DNA of 64,000 nucleotides from Belnapia sp. F-4-1. GTDB taxonomy: Bacteria; Pseudomonadota; Alphaproteobacteria; Acetobacterales; Acetobacteraceae. How positions within the stretch are numbered: the stretch's first letter is position 1; every line of letters starts with the position of its first letter. Position numbers and translations under genes: made by a program. Of the stretch, positions 50,878-60,093 are shown piece by piece. The notes under the pieces were generated by a model. That model saw only the letters and a program-made list of their open reading frames with translations. It was not told the DNA's origin and did not search any database. The DNA is taken from positions 1,256,607-1,320,606 of the forward strand of contig NZ_KN676113.1 in the NCBI RefSeq assembly GCF_000802185.1. The letters are read 5' to 3'.

Positions 50878-52005
50878 ATGCCAATCTCTCAGGATACGTC
50901 CGGAGCGGACGACACCCGGCTCGCGGCGAGGCTCGAGCGGTGGCTCGTCTCCGATGACGTCGTCCTGACGGAGCCTCCGCATGTCTCTGGAGGCATCATC
51001 AACTATCGGGAAGCCGATGGGATGTGGGACGGCGTCTATCCCGAGATCTGCGGCTACTACCTGCAGTTCCTGGCACATGCCTCGGCGGGGTCGCCAAGCG
51101 CCCCGCATCGGGAGATCGCGGCGCGGGTGATCCGCTGGCTGGATGCCGAGGGCGGCGAGGGCGCGCCCCTGACATTGTATCGCCGCATCGAGGATCTCAG
51201 CGCGGTGGATTGGCGCAACCGCTGCCTGTTTTCCTTTGACCTCGCCATCATCCTCCGCGGCCTTGGCATGGCGGAGGCCCGTTGGCCGGGCATCCTGCCG
51301 GCGAGGATGATGGCCCGCTACGGCAACTCGGTTGCGCGGATCGTGGAACGTGGCCGCCTGGCGTCGCACGTTCTGCGGGATGGCCGGCGGGATGTGCCCA
51401 TCCCGGTGAAGTGGTCGACGACGCGGGATGTCCATCACGTGAAGTCCGCGGCCGCGCTGGCTGGGCTCGGCCAGCCGAGGCTTGATGCGATTGCCCAGGA
51501 GACAGCGCGGGACGAGGGCGTCCTGCTCGACCAGCAGCAGCGGCGGCGGATGCGGGAGCTGCACCCTTTCCTTTACTCGATCGAAGGGTGGCTGACCTTC
51601 TGGGCCCAGACGGATGACGCGCAGTGCCTGCAGCGCGCCGCGACCTCCTTCGCCTATCTCTGCGCGGAGTTCGACCGGGACACGGCGGACCTGCCGCCGA
51701 GCGCGGGCACCCGGGAGGCGGCCGCGCGGGCCGATGTCCTGGCCCAGGCGCTGCGCGCCGGCGTGATCCTCAAGGCGGCGGCAGCCTTGGACGCCGCGAC
51801 CCTTGAGACTTGGCGCGCGATGGCGCCACGGCTCCATCGGAATCTCGCTGGTCGCCTGTCGCCGCAAGGCGGCGTCGAATTCGACAAGGTGCGACGCGAC
51901 CGGAACAGCTGGGCCAGCATGTTTGCCTGGCAGGCCTTCAGCGTCTGGGATCAGGCGCGGGCGCGAAGCCTGGATGCCAGGGCCGCGGCAGGATCATTGA
52001 TCTGA
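50878..52005 (+). CDS. Unknown protein, possibly alpha/alpha-barrel type, in the polysaccharide cluster
   Basis: A 375-residue cytosolic-looking protein with no signal peptide. The sequence is helix-rich, with repeated W/F-containing helices. Examples are VYPEICGYYLQFLAHASAG, WRNRCLFSFDLAIILRGLG, LHPFLYSIEGWLTFWAQTDD and DRNSWASMFAWQAFSVWDQA. This periodic pattern suggests an (alpha/alpha)6 toroid, as in several polysaccharide lyases and epimerases, but no catalytic motif is identifiable. It follows the GH5 gene by 27 bases and its 3' end overlaps the convergent epimerase gene by 55 bases. Confidence 0.7.
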   Translation: MPISQDTSGADDTRLAARLERWLVSDDVVLTEPPHVSGGIINYREADGMWDGVYPEICGYYLQFLAHASAGSPSAPHREIAARVIRWLDAEGGEGAPLTLYRRIEDLSAVDWRNRCLFSFDLAIILRGLGMAEARWPGILPARMMARYGNSVARIVERGRLASHVLRDGRRDVPIPVKWSTTRDVHHVKSAAALAGLGQPRLDAIAQETARDEGVLLDQQQRRRMRELHPFLYSIEGWLTFWAQTDDAQCLQRAATSFAYLCAEFDRDTADLPPSAGTREAAARADVLAQALRAGVILKAAAALDAATLETWRAMAPRLHRNLAGRLSPQGGVEFDKVRRDRNSWASMFAWQAFSVWDQARARSLDARAAAGSLI

Positions 52006-53135
52006 GGACGGACCGCAAGCATTCGCCGGTCACTCCACCGCTCCCTGATCGCCGAGGCGATGCGGTAGGCTGCCCGGCCGTCGCCATAGGCGTCGCATGG
52101 CACCCGGCTGGCCCTCAGGGCCGGCAGGTCGTCCAGCAGGCTGCTGGCCGCCGACACGATATCCGCCTCGACGGTGCCGACCAGCTTGGCGATGCCTGCC
52201 GCAACGCCTTCCGATCGCTCCGTGGTGTCGCGGAGGACCAGGGTGGGAACGCCGAGCGCCGCCGCCTCCTCCTGAATGCCTCCTGAATCGGTCAGGACCA
52301 GGGCGGCTCGCTCCAGGAGGTTCATGAAGGATGGATAGGCCAGGGGCGGCAGTCGATGCAGCCGCGGCTGGCCATCGAGCAACACCCGAGCGATATCCGA
52401 AAGGGCCGGGTTGGGATGCGCGACAAACGCGACCTCGCAATCTCCACGCCTCGCCAGCTGCAGCGTAGCCTTGCAGACGGCTTCGTAGCGGGCACCCCAG
52501 TTCTCCCGGCGATGGCAGGTGACGACGAGGAGGGGCCGGGCCGGGTCCACCGTCGCCGGGGTCAGGTCATTGGCCGGCACCAGGTCACGGATAAGGTGCA
52601 GGGCATCGATCACCGTGTTGCCGCTGAGCAGGACCTCGGATGCGGGAAGCTTCTCGTCGATCAAGGTCTGCCAGGCGGCCTCGGTCGGCGCGCAATGCAG
52701 ATCGGCGAAGGCGGCGATGGCCCTGCGATGCGCCTCCTCCGGGAACGGGTCCTTGCGGCATCCGCTGCGCAGCCCGGCTTCGACATGCACCAGCGGCAGC
52801 CCGGCATAGGAGGCCGCCACGGCGCCGGTGAATGCGCTGAGCGTGTCGCCCTGCACGATCATGACCTGCGGGCGGTCATCCTGGATGCTGGCCTGCATCT
52901 GGGTCAGGATGTGGCTGGCCATCTGCGTAAGCCCCTGGCCGGAGGGCGGTGGCGGCATCAGGCGGCTGGGCTCGAGGTTGAAATGGGCGAGCATCTCCGG
53001 TGCCCAATGCGCATGCTGGCCGGTGCACCAAATCATCGGCTCCACCTCGGGCATCGCCAGAAGCGCGATCGCCACGGGTGCCAGCTTGATGGCTTCGGGC
53101 CGGGTTCCGACGATGAGGCTGACCCGCAGGGGCAT
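51951..53135 (-). CDS. wecB: UDP-N-acetylglucosamine 2-epimerase (non-hydrolysing)
   Basis: A 394-residue GT-B-fold epimerase interconverting UDP-GlcNAc and UDP-ManNAc. The sequence has VGTRPEAIKLAPV at the start, GQHAHWAPEML, QGDTLSAFTGAVAASYAGLP, HVEAGLRSG and the TCHRRENWG signature. Later DSGGIQEEAAALGVPTLVLR binds the UDP. An in-frame ATG at 53171 is possible, but 53135 (MPLRVSLIVGTRPE) fits the family start. Together with the nearby WecG-type gene it points to a ManNAc-containing polymer. Confidence 0.93.
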   Translation of the reverse strand: MPLRVSLIVGTRPEAIKLAPVAIALLAMPEVEPMIWCTGQHAHWAPEMLAHFNLEPSRLMPPPPSGQGLTQMASHILTQMQASIQDDRPQVMIVQGDTLSAFTGAVAASYAGLPLVHVEAGLRSGCRKDPFPEEAHRRAIAAFADLHCAPTEAAWQTLIDEKLPASEVLLSGNTVIDALHLIRDLVPANDLTPATVDPARPLLVVTCHRRENWGARYEAVCKATLQLARRGDCEVAFVAHPNPALSDIARVLLDGQPRLHRLPPLAYPSFMNLLERAALVLTDSGGIQEEAAALGVPTLVLRDTTERSEGVAAGIAKLVGTVEADIVSAASSLLDDLPALRASRVPCDAYGDGRAAYRIASAIRERWSDRRMLAVRPQINDPAAALASRLRARA

Positions 53136-53157
53136 CAGTATCTGGCTGTCGCCGGCA

Positions 53158-54492
53158 TCAAGCGGCGACACGGCCGGACTCTCCTTGCAGCAGGGCTTCG
53201 ACGATCATCGCGCCAATTGGGTTTTGCCAGAGCCACAGACCGTTGGTTTGCCCAACGAAGCTCGGCTCGCCGCCGGCGGCACCTTGCGGGACGAAGCCGG
53301 CGGCCAGCCCGATGCCGTAGAGACCGGGGATGGCGTGCTGCGCGTCGTCAAGGACCTCGCATGCGGAGTTGACCAGTGGTGCCGTGCCGGACCCGGCGGC
53401 CAAGCGCCATGGGGTGCCGTCGGCGTGTTCGATCGGAACCGCCGTCGGACGATAGCCGAGCGCGGCCACGATCACATCCGCCGACCGCAGGAGGGATCGG
53501 CCCTGCTCGTCCGCATCGCCCGTGCCGATGCGATGCAATGCCAGCCGAGGCTCGGCCGGCCGGCCACCGACGCCCAGGGCGCGCATGACGAGATCGCGGG
53601 CATCGAGGCGGAAGCCGGCCAGGCGGTACAGCCGGCCGGTGACGGCACAGACATCCTGCGGCCCGAAATCGGTGTAGCCCTCCGCCAGGGCGGCCTCGGG
53701 CGTCGGGTAGAAGATCCGCAGCGGCCGTCGATGCAGGATGGTGACCGCGCCTGCGGCCAGGCTGAGCTCCGGCATGCCGTGGAGGATACGGTTCGCTGAT
53801 GCGACCGCGCTATGGGATCCGCCGACGATGGCAATCTTGGGTGCGGCCGTCCCTCGCAGGTACCGGCGGATGGCGTCGAGGCCGCCATGACCGAGCACCT
53901 CCCCTGACAGCAGGAGCTTGCCTGCAAATTCAGGCATGAGCGGCGAGCCGGCGACGGGGATGGAGGCGAGGTCATCAAGACGCTGCGTAGCGCCGGTTGC
54001 CAGGACCGCCTTCGAGGCCGTGACGGTCAGCGATTCGCCTGTTACCGTCTGCAATGTCGCAAGCCATCGGCCGGTTCGTTGCCGCCGCAGCCCGGAAGCG
54101 CGATGACCAAGCAGGACCTGCCCGCCAGCCGCCTCGATGATGTCCTGGACGGTCCTGCCAAGGGTTTCGAGGAAGGCGGCGACTACAGGGAGCGGGGCGG
54201 CCCCTTTGCTGTATCGTCGCACCGCTTCGGCGCTTGGATGGGTCCGCAGGGCCGACAAGCGCTCGTCCTGGCTGTTCTCGACACACTCCAAAAAAGTGTC
54301 GGCCAGCGTGTCTGAACCGATTGCATGGTCGCCAATGGAGCCGGCGCCCAGACAGTTGCCGGCTTCGACGACAACAAGTCCCGTCTGGGCTAATAGCTTG
54401 AGCCTCCCAGTACGCGCAGCCCATACCAAAGGCGCAATTCCAGCCGGGCCGCCGCCGATAAACAGCGAGCCACAAGAATCTGACATATTCAT
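53158..54492 (-). CDS. FAD/NAD(P)-binding monooxygenase-like protein
   Basis: A 444-residue flavoprotein. The dinucleotide motif LFIGGGPAGIAPLVWAAR is at about 9-26. A second Rossmann motif IAIVGGSHSAVASANRIL is near 220-237, and VIVAALGYRP precedes the C-terminal FAD contact. This arrangement is that of lysine/ornithine N-hydroxylases and related oxidoreductases. ATG 54492 is chosen because the longer start adds an unlike leader. It reads toward wecB with 22 bases between and away from the Bug protein gene; substrate unknown. Confidence 0.78.
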   Translation of the reverse strand: MNMSDSCGSLFIGGGPAGIAPLVWAARTGRLKLLAQTGLVVVEAGNCLGAGSIGDHAIGSDTLADTFLECVENSQDERLSALRTHPSAEAVRRYSKGAAPLPVVAAFLETLGRTVQDIIEAAGGQVLLGHRASGLRRQRTGRWLATLQTVTGESLTVTASKAVLATGATQRLDDLASIPVAGSPLMPEFAGKLLLSGEVLGHGGLDAIRRYLRGTAAPKIAIVGGSHSAVASANRILHGMPELSLAAGAVTILHRRPLRIFYPTPEAALAEGYTDFGPQDVCAVTGRLYRLAGFRLDARDLVMRALGVGGRPAEPRLALHRIGTGDADEQGRSLLRSADVIVAALGYRPTAVPIEHADGTPWRLAAGSGTAPLVNSACEVLDDAQHAIPGLYGIGLAAGFVPQGAAGGEPSFVGQTNGLWLWQNPIGAMIVEALLQGESGRVAA

Positions 54493-54622
54493 TTTTTTGC
54501 CTTCGCTCAGCCAGACTATGATCAAAGGCACGCCGGGAACGTTCTATTCTGTTGCGGGATGTGTCGAACTCACAAGTAACATAGATGTTTAAGTATCTTG
54601 AGTTTGGCTATGATTTTTATTA

Positions 54623-54637
54623 TCTATCACTGATAGA
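54623..54637. promoter_or_regulatory. tetO-like palindrome in an AT-rich divergent spacer
   Basis: TCTATCACTGATAGA is a perfect 15-base palindrome about one central C. Its 13-base core CTATCACTGATAG equals the core of the Tn10 tet operator read on the opposite strand. It lies in the AT-rich 272-base gap between the FAD gene and the Bug gene, so a TetR-family protein could control either. No TetR gene is in the window. Confidence 0.55.
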
Positions 54638-54764
54638 AATGCTGGTTGGTGACGGCAGGATCCTATCGGCGCTGTTGTCTCGGCAATCCGGCAAATAGGC
54701 TTCCGGTCGCACCGCTGGCGATGCTTTGGTGGTGACACAAAAAATATCGTCCGGGAGATGACCC

Positions 54765-55781
54765 ATGCAGCGCCGCCATACCTTCAGCCTGTTGACGGCA
54801 GCGCTCGCGTCGGCCGTCCTGCCACGCGTCACTGCTTCGCAAACCAGCCAGGGCCGCGGCTGGGCGCCCGACCGGCCCATTACCATGGCAACAGGTTACG
54901 GCCCGGGCGGCAGCACCGACATCGCAGCCCGCCTGCTTGCCGATCGGATCGCGGCGGCCTTGGCTCCAAGCGCCCGCATCCTGGTCGACAACCGGCCCGG
55001 CGCCGCGGGCACCGTCGCCACCGAATGGCTGAAGCGCCAGGCGCCCGACGGCTACACGATCATGCTAACGGAAACCGGCGCCGCGGCAGCCGCGCCCGCA
55101 GCCACGGTCGGCGGCACGCGGTACGACCCCGTCAGCGACTTCACTCAGCTTGGCGTAATCAGCACGCCGCCAGGCGTGCTGGTGGTGACACCGGGTTTTG
55201 GTGGTCCCGATGCCCGGAGCGTTTTGGCCGCGATGCGGGAAGCGCCACGGGACAGCATCTCCTACGCCTCATCCGGCTTTGGCGGCGTGCTGCATCTACG
55301 GGCGGAGATGCTGGCGCAGAGCCTTGGGACGCGGTTCGTCCATGTGCCATACCGCAGCGGAGCGCAGATGGTGCAGTCGATCATGAATGGCGAGACGCAA
55401 TTCGGCGTTGCCGCGCTGGCCAGCGCCACTGCCCTGATGCGGGAGGGGAAGCTGCGGGGCGTCGCCATGGTAGGCAACCGGCGCTTCCCGACCTTCCCCG
55501 AGATCCCGACGCTCGAAGAACTGGGCGTGGCCGGCTTCGAGAATGGCGGCTTCTTCATCCTGATTGGACCGGCAGGCATGCCGGCACCGGTGGCCGAGGC
55601 TCTCAACCGCGGCCTGAACGAGGCGCTCCGTGACCCGGCCATCCGCGAGAAGATGGTCTTCGCCGGGCACGATCCGATCCAGGAGAAGAATAGCCTGAGC
55701 GATGCGAGCCTGTTCATGCAGCAGCAATTCGAGCAGATGCGGGAGATGGTGGCGAGAACCGGCATCCAGATCCAACCCTGA
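54765..55781 (+). CDS. Bug/TctC-family periplasmic binding protein
   Basis: A 338-residue extracytoplasmic solute receptor. The signal sequence (FSLLTAALASAVLPRVTA) precedes the Bug start PDRPITMATGYGPGGSTDIA. ILVDNRPGAAGTVATEWL and FVHVPYRSGAQMVQSIM are the other family hallmarks. IPTLEELGVAGFENGGFFIL is near the C-terminus. Bug proteins bind carboxylates, amino acids or amides such as nicotinate. No TctA/TctB membrane genes are nearby, so this is one of the orphan receptors. ATG 54765 follows GGGAG. Confidence 0.92.
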   Translation: MQRRHTFSLLTAALASAVLPRVTASQTSQGRGWAPDRPITMATGYGPGGSTDIAARLLADRIAAALAPSARILVDNRPGAAGTVATEWLKRQAPDGYTIMLTETGAAAAAPAATVGGTRYDPVSDFTQLGVISTPPGVLVVTPGFGGPDARSVLAAMREAPRDSISYASSGFGGVLHLRAEMLAQSLGTRFVHVPYRSGAQMVQSIMNGETQFGVAALASATALMREGKLRGVAMVGNRRFPTFPEIPTLEELGVAGFENGGFFILIGPAGMPAPVAEALNRGLNEALRDPAIREKMVFAGHDPIQEKNSLSDASLFMQQQFEQMREMVARTGIQIQP

Positions 55782-56443
55782 ACCGCCAGGGCTCAACGCC
55801 ATGGGCTGCGGCGGTCGACGCGTCCAGATCGCCGCCGTAGACCAATGGCCACCCGAAGGTCTGCTTCACCGCCATCCGCGGAGATGAGGGTGATACGAAG
55901 CGAACTGCACGCCTTGGCGTAGGCTGCGCGGCGAAGATACGTCTTTTATCGGCATGGCACCGCACGCAGGCAGGGACCGGCAAGCTGCTGACCCCGCGCC
56001 ATCTTATGTGGAAAGCCTTAGCCCAGCGTGACGCGCCGATCAAGGCACGGGGCGTGTTCTGGCGGCTGGTAGAGTAGAGTCGGCAGTCGACAAAGGCCTA
56101 ATGCCAAGCATCAAGACCCTCTGCTGGGTGCTTCTGCATCATGTAGCTCAAGGTCAGCCCACCGATGAGGCGGCGATTGACGCGGCCGTGTCGCTTCAGG
56201 TTGGCCGGTGTCTTCGACGCGGACTGGCGTGCGACGCAGCGGTGCATGCCAACCACTGGCGCGTCTGCCACCAGGAGCATGGCCGGCATCACCGCCTTCG
56301 CTTTCGCCAGTCTGACAAACTCGGCTGAACGGTGCGGCACACTTCCCAATCTCACCGAACTCCCGTTGCATCGGCGTTCCAGCCGTGCATGCTTCCACTT
56401 CGAGGACAATGCCAATAACAAAGAACAACGAGGAAACAACGTC
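55782..56443. other. 662-base spacer without a supported gene
   Basis: Several short frames occur on both strands but none shows a family match, and their codon use is unlike that of the neighbours. Some stretches (around 56100-56330) look like coding debris I cannot place. The GAGG ribosome-binding site of the next gene is at 56430-56433. Confidence 0.4.
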
Positions 56444-57532
56444 ATGGATCGTCGTTTCATCCTGGGCGCAGCGGCGGTGGCTGTTCCGGCGGCGCTGGCG
56501 GCGCCCGCCCTCGCCCAGACTCAGCATCCCGAAATCCGCTGGCGCTTGGCCAGCAGCTTCCCCAAGAACCTCGACATCCTTTTCGGTGGAGCGGAGTACC
56601 TCGCGCGTCGCGTCGCGCAGATGACAGAGAACCGCTTCCAGATCCGCTGCTTCGCGGCCGGCGAGATCGTGCCCGCCCTGCAGGTTCTGGATGCGCTGCA
56701 GACCGGCACCATCGAGTGCGGCCAAACCTCCAGCCTCTACTACATCGGCAAGGACCCGACGCTGGCTGCCTTCGCCGCCATCCCCTGGGGCATGAACATG
56801 CGGCAGATGACCGCCTGGATGCGCTATGGCGGCGGCAACGAGATCGCCGCGGAGCTTTACCGCGACTACAACGTCGTCGGTATTCCTTTCGGCGAAACCG
56901 GCACCCAGATGGGCGGCTGGTTCCGCAAGGAGATCCGCGGCGTGGATGACCTCAAGGGCGTCAAATTCCGCATCTCCGGCATCGCCGGGCAGGTCTTTGC
57001 GAAGCTCGGCGCAGCGCCGACGCAAATCGCGGCCTCGGACATCTATCCCTCGCTGGAGCGTGGCACCATCGACGCGGCGGAGTGGATCGGACCCTATGAC
57101 GACGAGAAGCTCGGCTTCCAGCGCGTAGCCAAGTACTACTACGCGCCGGGATTCTGGGACGCCTCTTCCCGTGGCGTGTTCATGATGAACAATCGTGCCT
57201 GGGAAGGCCTGCCCGACCAATACAAGCACATCCTGGAGGTCGCTTGCGGTGAGGCGACGCTGGAGATGATCGCCCGCTACGACGAGGCGAACCCGAAGGC
57301 GCTGCGTCGGCTGCTGGCTGGCGGGGCACAGCTGAAGGCCTGGCCGCGAGAGGTCCTGCAAGCCGCTTGGCGCGCGACGCACGAGCTATACGAGGACACG
57401 GCAGCCCAGAACCCGCGCTTCCGCAAGATGTGGACGAGTTACAAGGCCTTCCGGGATGAGCAATTCCAGTGGTTCCGGGTAGCGGAGAACGCTTACGAGA
57501 ACTTCGCCTTCGTGGCTGCAGCGCAGCGCTGA
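56444..57532 (+). CDS. TRAP transporter substrate-binding protein DctP-type
   Basis: A 362-residue exported receptor. A twin-Arg-like signal (MDRRFILGAAAVAVPAAL, cut after ALAQ near 25) is followed by EIRWRLASSFPKNLDILFGG, the TRAP-receptor start. The conserved FRKEIRGVDDLKGVKFRISG block contains the Arg that clamps the substrate carboxylate. WIGPYDDEKLGF belongs to the sorbitol/keto-acid binding group. DctQ and DctM membrane subunits are not in the window, so the receptor is orphaned locally. Confidence 0.92.
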   Translation: MDRRFILGAAAVAVPAALAAPALAQTQHPEIRWRLASSFPKNLDILFGGAEYLARRVAQMTENRFQIRCFAAGEIVPALQVLDALQTGTIECGQTSSLYYIGKDPTLAAFAAIPWGMNMRQMTAWMRYGGGNEIAAELYRDYNVVGIPFGETGTQMGGWFRKEIRGVDDLKGVKFRISGIAGQVFAKLGAAPTQIAASDIYPSLERGTIDAAEWIGPYDDEKLGFQRVAKYYYAPGFWDASSRGVFMMNNRAWEGLPDQYKHILEVACGEATLEMIARYDEANPKALRRLLAGGAQLKAWPREVLQAAWRATHELYEDTAAQNPRFRKMWTSYKAFRDEQFQWFRVAENAYENFAFVAAAQR

Positions 57533-57736
57533 GGGACGGCGCACCTCGGTTTCGATGCTATGGGTGGGCTGGACCTTGGGCCTGGTCGTCGCAACCGGCA
57601 TTCGACGCAGGTACTTCGCCAGAACTGGCGTAGCCCGAGCGGACTGTGCCCGGCTGAAGCGGCTTCGGGACATGCAGACATCCCGCTCCTTGCCCGGCAT
57701 AATCCGGGGCAACAAACCTCCCTGGGAAGGAACACC

Positions 57737-58672
57737 ATGCTCCGACTTCTACATACAGTGGGCCTGCTGTGCGTGGCCCTGTCGATTACACCCGCTCGCG
57801 CGCAGACTGCGGTCACCATGATAGTAGGCTACCCGCCGGGTGGTGCTACGGACCTCATGGCTCGCATCATGCAGCCGGAGCTGGCAATCGCGCTCAACAG
57901 CCAGGTTGTGATCAAGAACACCGCCGGAGCCAATGGCACGGTAGGCGCACTTGAGCTTGCGCGTTCCCGGCCTGACGGGACAACCATCTTGCTTGCGCCA
58001 GGAGGCTCGCTCGTGCTGACGCCTCATACGAGGGGAGCCCCATTCCAGCAGGCCGACTTCCTGCCGATTTGCCAGGTCACGGCTGCTCTTGTTGTCATGA
58101 TGACCCCACAGGACTCGGGCTTCCGCACCTTGCAGGACGTTGTCGCACGTGCCCGCGAAGCACGGGGCACCCTGCCCTATGCGAGCACCGGTCCGGGCGG
58201 GACGCCACACATCAGCATGATCGCGTTGGAGCGCCTCACCGGAATCGAGATGAACCATATCCCTTTCCGGGGCTCGGGCGAGGTAATGCAAGCCATGGCG
58301 TCAAAGCAGGTCCCGCTTTTTACCGATCAAGGGAATCTGGTCCGGCAGTACAACCTGCATCCCCTTGCGGTTTTCAGCGAAGCGCGGGCACAGGAATTTC
58401 CGGATACGCCCACGATGCGCGAACTGGGCTATGATCTCGTCTTCACCATTTGGTCTGGCCTCTACGCTCCGGCCAGCACGCCTGTCGCGGTTCTTGATCG
58501 AATTGAGGCGGCCTGCCAACGCATGATGGCCGCCCCTACCGTCGTGGAAGGGTTGCGCAGGATGGACATGCCGATCCAGTACCGCTCCAGAGCCGATTTC
58601 ACCGCCTACCACGCCGCGGAGTATGCCCGCTTCGGCAAGCTGGTGCAGGAGTTCAATCTCAGGATCAACTGA
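57737..58672 (+). CDS. Second Bug/TctC-family periplasmic binding protein
   Basis: A 311-residue receptor with a cleavable signal (LLHTVGLLCVALSITPARAQ, cut near 23). Bug landmarks: VTMIVGYPPGGATDLMARIM, NTAGANGTVGALELARSRPD, and MNHIPFRGSGEVMQAMASK. DTPTMRELGYDLVFTIWSGL stands near the end. It is about 205 bases downstream of the DctP gene on the same strand and is followed by a stem-loop. The ligand is not determinable from sequence. Confidence 0.92.
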   Translation: MLRLLHTVGLLCVALSITPARAQTAVTMIVGYPPGGATDLMARIMQPELAIALNSQVVIKNTAGANGTVGALELARSRPDGTTILLAPGGSLVLTPHTRGAPFQQADFLPICQVTAALVVMMTPQDSGFRTLQDVVARAREARGTLPYASTGPGGTPHISMIALERLTGIEMNHIPFRGSGEVMQAMASKQVPLFTDQGNLVRQYNLHPLAVFSEARAQEFPDTPTMRELGYDLVFTIWSGLYAPASTPVAVLDRIEAACQRMMAAPTVVEGLRRMDMPIQYRSRADFTAYHAAEYARFGKLVQEFNLRIN

Positions 58673-58734
58673 GCCGAAGGAGCGACAGTGCTGACACCAG
58701 CTACGCCGGCGCTTTCGTTCTGCCGAGAAGTGGT

Positions 58735-58755
58735 GGCGAGCCGCTCCGGCTCGCC
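58735..58755. terminator. Bidirectional stem-loop between convergent genes
   Basis: GGCGAGCCG (58735-58743) pairs exactly with CGGCTCGCC (58747-58755) around CTC. It lies between the stop of the Bug gene (+) and that of the glyoxalase gene (-), the right place for a shared terminator, although no T-run is present. Confidence 0.5.
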
Positions 58756-58848
58756 CAATCAGCACACAGCTGCAGCATCATGCTGCTTCCCGCGAGTTCA
58801 GGAGCAAACGTTGATGGACCAGCACCTGCCGTAGTTCAGACGGAAAAC

Positions 58849-59268
58849 TCAAGAAATCTTCGACGTGCGATCCTGATGCACTTCAACGACATTGCCGTCC
58901 GGATCGTGGAAGAAGATCTGCTCCCAGCCGTTCATCGCCCATGCGCCATAATCCGAGAACGGTATGCCCTTTTCCGTCAGACGCCGCTTGAATGCATCGA
59001 GGTCGTCCGTCCGGAACGCGATATGGCCGCGCTCAAGAGGATTGATGACATTATTGGTGCGGAAGCCGACCCCGAGATCTCTCTCCGCCAAATGCAGCTG
59101 GGTTACGCCATCGGTTACGAAGGCCACCTTCCCAGCATATCCGCTAGCCGTCACGCGGGCAGCCTGCAGTGAGGGTTCCGGCTCCAGATCGAGCACGGTG
59201 CGGTAGAACTCGTTCATTGCCGAAACATCGGCCGAACAGAAATTCACATGATGCAGCTTGATTTTCAT
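58849..59268 (-). CDS. Glyoxalase/bleomycin-resistance/dioxygenase superfamily protein
   Basis: A 139-residue vicinal-oxygen-chelate fold protein. It opens MKIKLHHVNFCSADVSAMNE with the metal-ligand His in the first strand. It has TQLHLAERDLGVGF mid-protein and closes with GWEQIFFHDPDGNVVEVHQ, the typical Asp-Pro-Asp-Gly-Asn and metal-ligand Glu. The start at 59268 is favoured over a slightly longer one. Substrate unknown; it sits between the binding proteins and the amidase regulator. Confidence 0.85.
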   Translation of the reverse strand: MKIKLHHVNFCSADVSAMNEFYRTVLDLEPEPSLQAARVTASGYAGKVAFVTDGVTQLHLAERDLGVGFRTNNVINPLERGHIAFRTDDLDAFKRRLTEKGIPFSDYGAWAMNGWEQIFFHDPDGNVVEVHQDRTSKIS

Positions 59269-59487
59269 AACGTTGTCGCTCCCACCAGGCACTTCTCGCG
59301 GTGAAGCTTAGCCACGGGCTATCGGCAGCGACCACACCTATCGAACGGCCCGGCGGCCGCGTACGGATCTTGTGGCAGGGCGAAACGGCATCCTGTTGCA
59401 CAGGCTTCACCGGCGACCGCCTTCCAGCTGGCTCCCACTCAATGAGGGAGCCCGCCCCCTGGGCAACGCCCACGGTACCGTCCGTCC

Positions 59488-60093
59488 TCAGCCTCCCCTT
59501 TGGAGGAGGCCCCGTTGGGGTGGCGGCAGGTCATCGGCAAGGATCGACTTGCTGAGGGTGACGAGGCTCGACCTCGTGTCCATCGCAGCCTTCCGCAATG
59601 AGCTGAAGGCTTCCTGCTCCGAACAATTGTTTTGATGCATGATCTGCATGATGGCCGCCTCGACCGGATCGCGGTGCCGCGCACGGAGGCGCAGCCGCTC
59701 CAGGTATCGCTCGGTGTCGTGCTGCTGCTCGAGGCGTTGAAATGCCATAGCGAGGGCCGTGTAGACACCGCTCGACCGAATGGGCTTCATCAGCCAGGCT
59801 CCGGGCTTCTGCGCCAGCATCCATTCGAGCCTGCCCGGCGTCTCCGCTCCGACGAGGGCGATTAGCCTGACGCTGGGCGCCAGCCCCTCGAACGGGCTAC
59901 CGGCCCCTGTATCGACATCGAAAAAGACAACGTCGGCATGCGAGGCGACCGGCACCGGAGGCATGTTCTCATGACAATGAACAACCAGCCCGAGGCGCCG
60001 CAAGCGGCCATCGAGCAACCGGCGATCATTGTCGTCGGGATGCACGACGAGGGCATGCCGGTTCCGGAAAGACGGGATGCGGGGTCCTGTCAC
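59488..60093 (-). CDS. amiR: AmiR-type ANTAR response regulator (transcription antiterminator)
   Basis: A 201-residue protein with a receiver-like N-terminal domain (about 12-125: HALVVHPDDNDRRLLDGRL, DVVFFDVDTGA). A coiled-coil follows (FQRLEQQHDTERYLERLRLR) and a C-terminal ANTAR RNA-binding domain (about 145-195: AAIMQIMHQNNCSEQEAFSS). The GTG start at 60093 overlaps the amiC stop (GTGA). In Pseudomonas, AmiR antiterminates the amidase operon and is held inactive by AmiC; the same control of the divergent amidases is likely. Confidence 0.92.
   Translation of the reverse strand: MTGPRIPSFRNRHALVVHPDDNDRRLLDGRLRRLGLVVHCHENMPPVPVASHADVVFFDVDTGAGSPFEGLAPSVRLIALVGAETPGRLEWMLAQKPGAWLMKPIRSSGVYTALAMAFQRLEQQHDTERYLERLRLRARHRDPVEAAIMQIMHQNNCSEQEAFSSLRKAAMDTRSSLVTLSKSILADDLPPPQRGLLQRGG

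Noticed and set aside
56098-56460. 120-residue minus-strand frame before the DctP gene
   Set aside because: Overlaps the DctP start region, has no recognised domain and reads like non-coding or decayed sequence.
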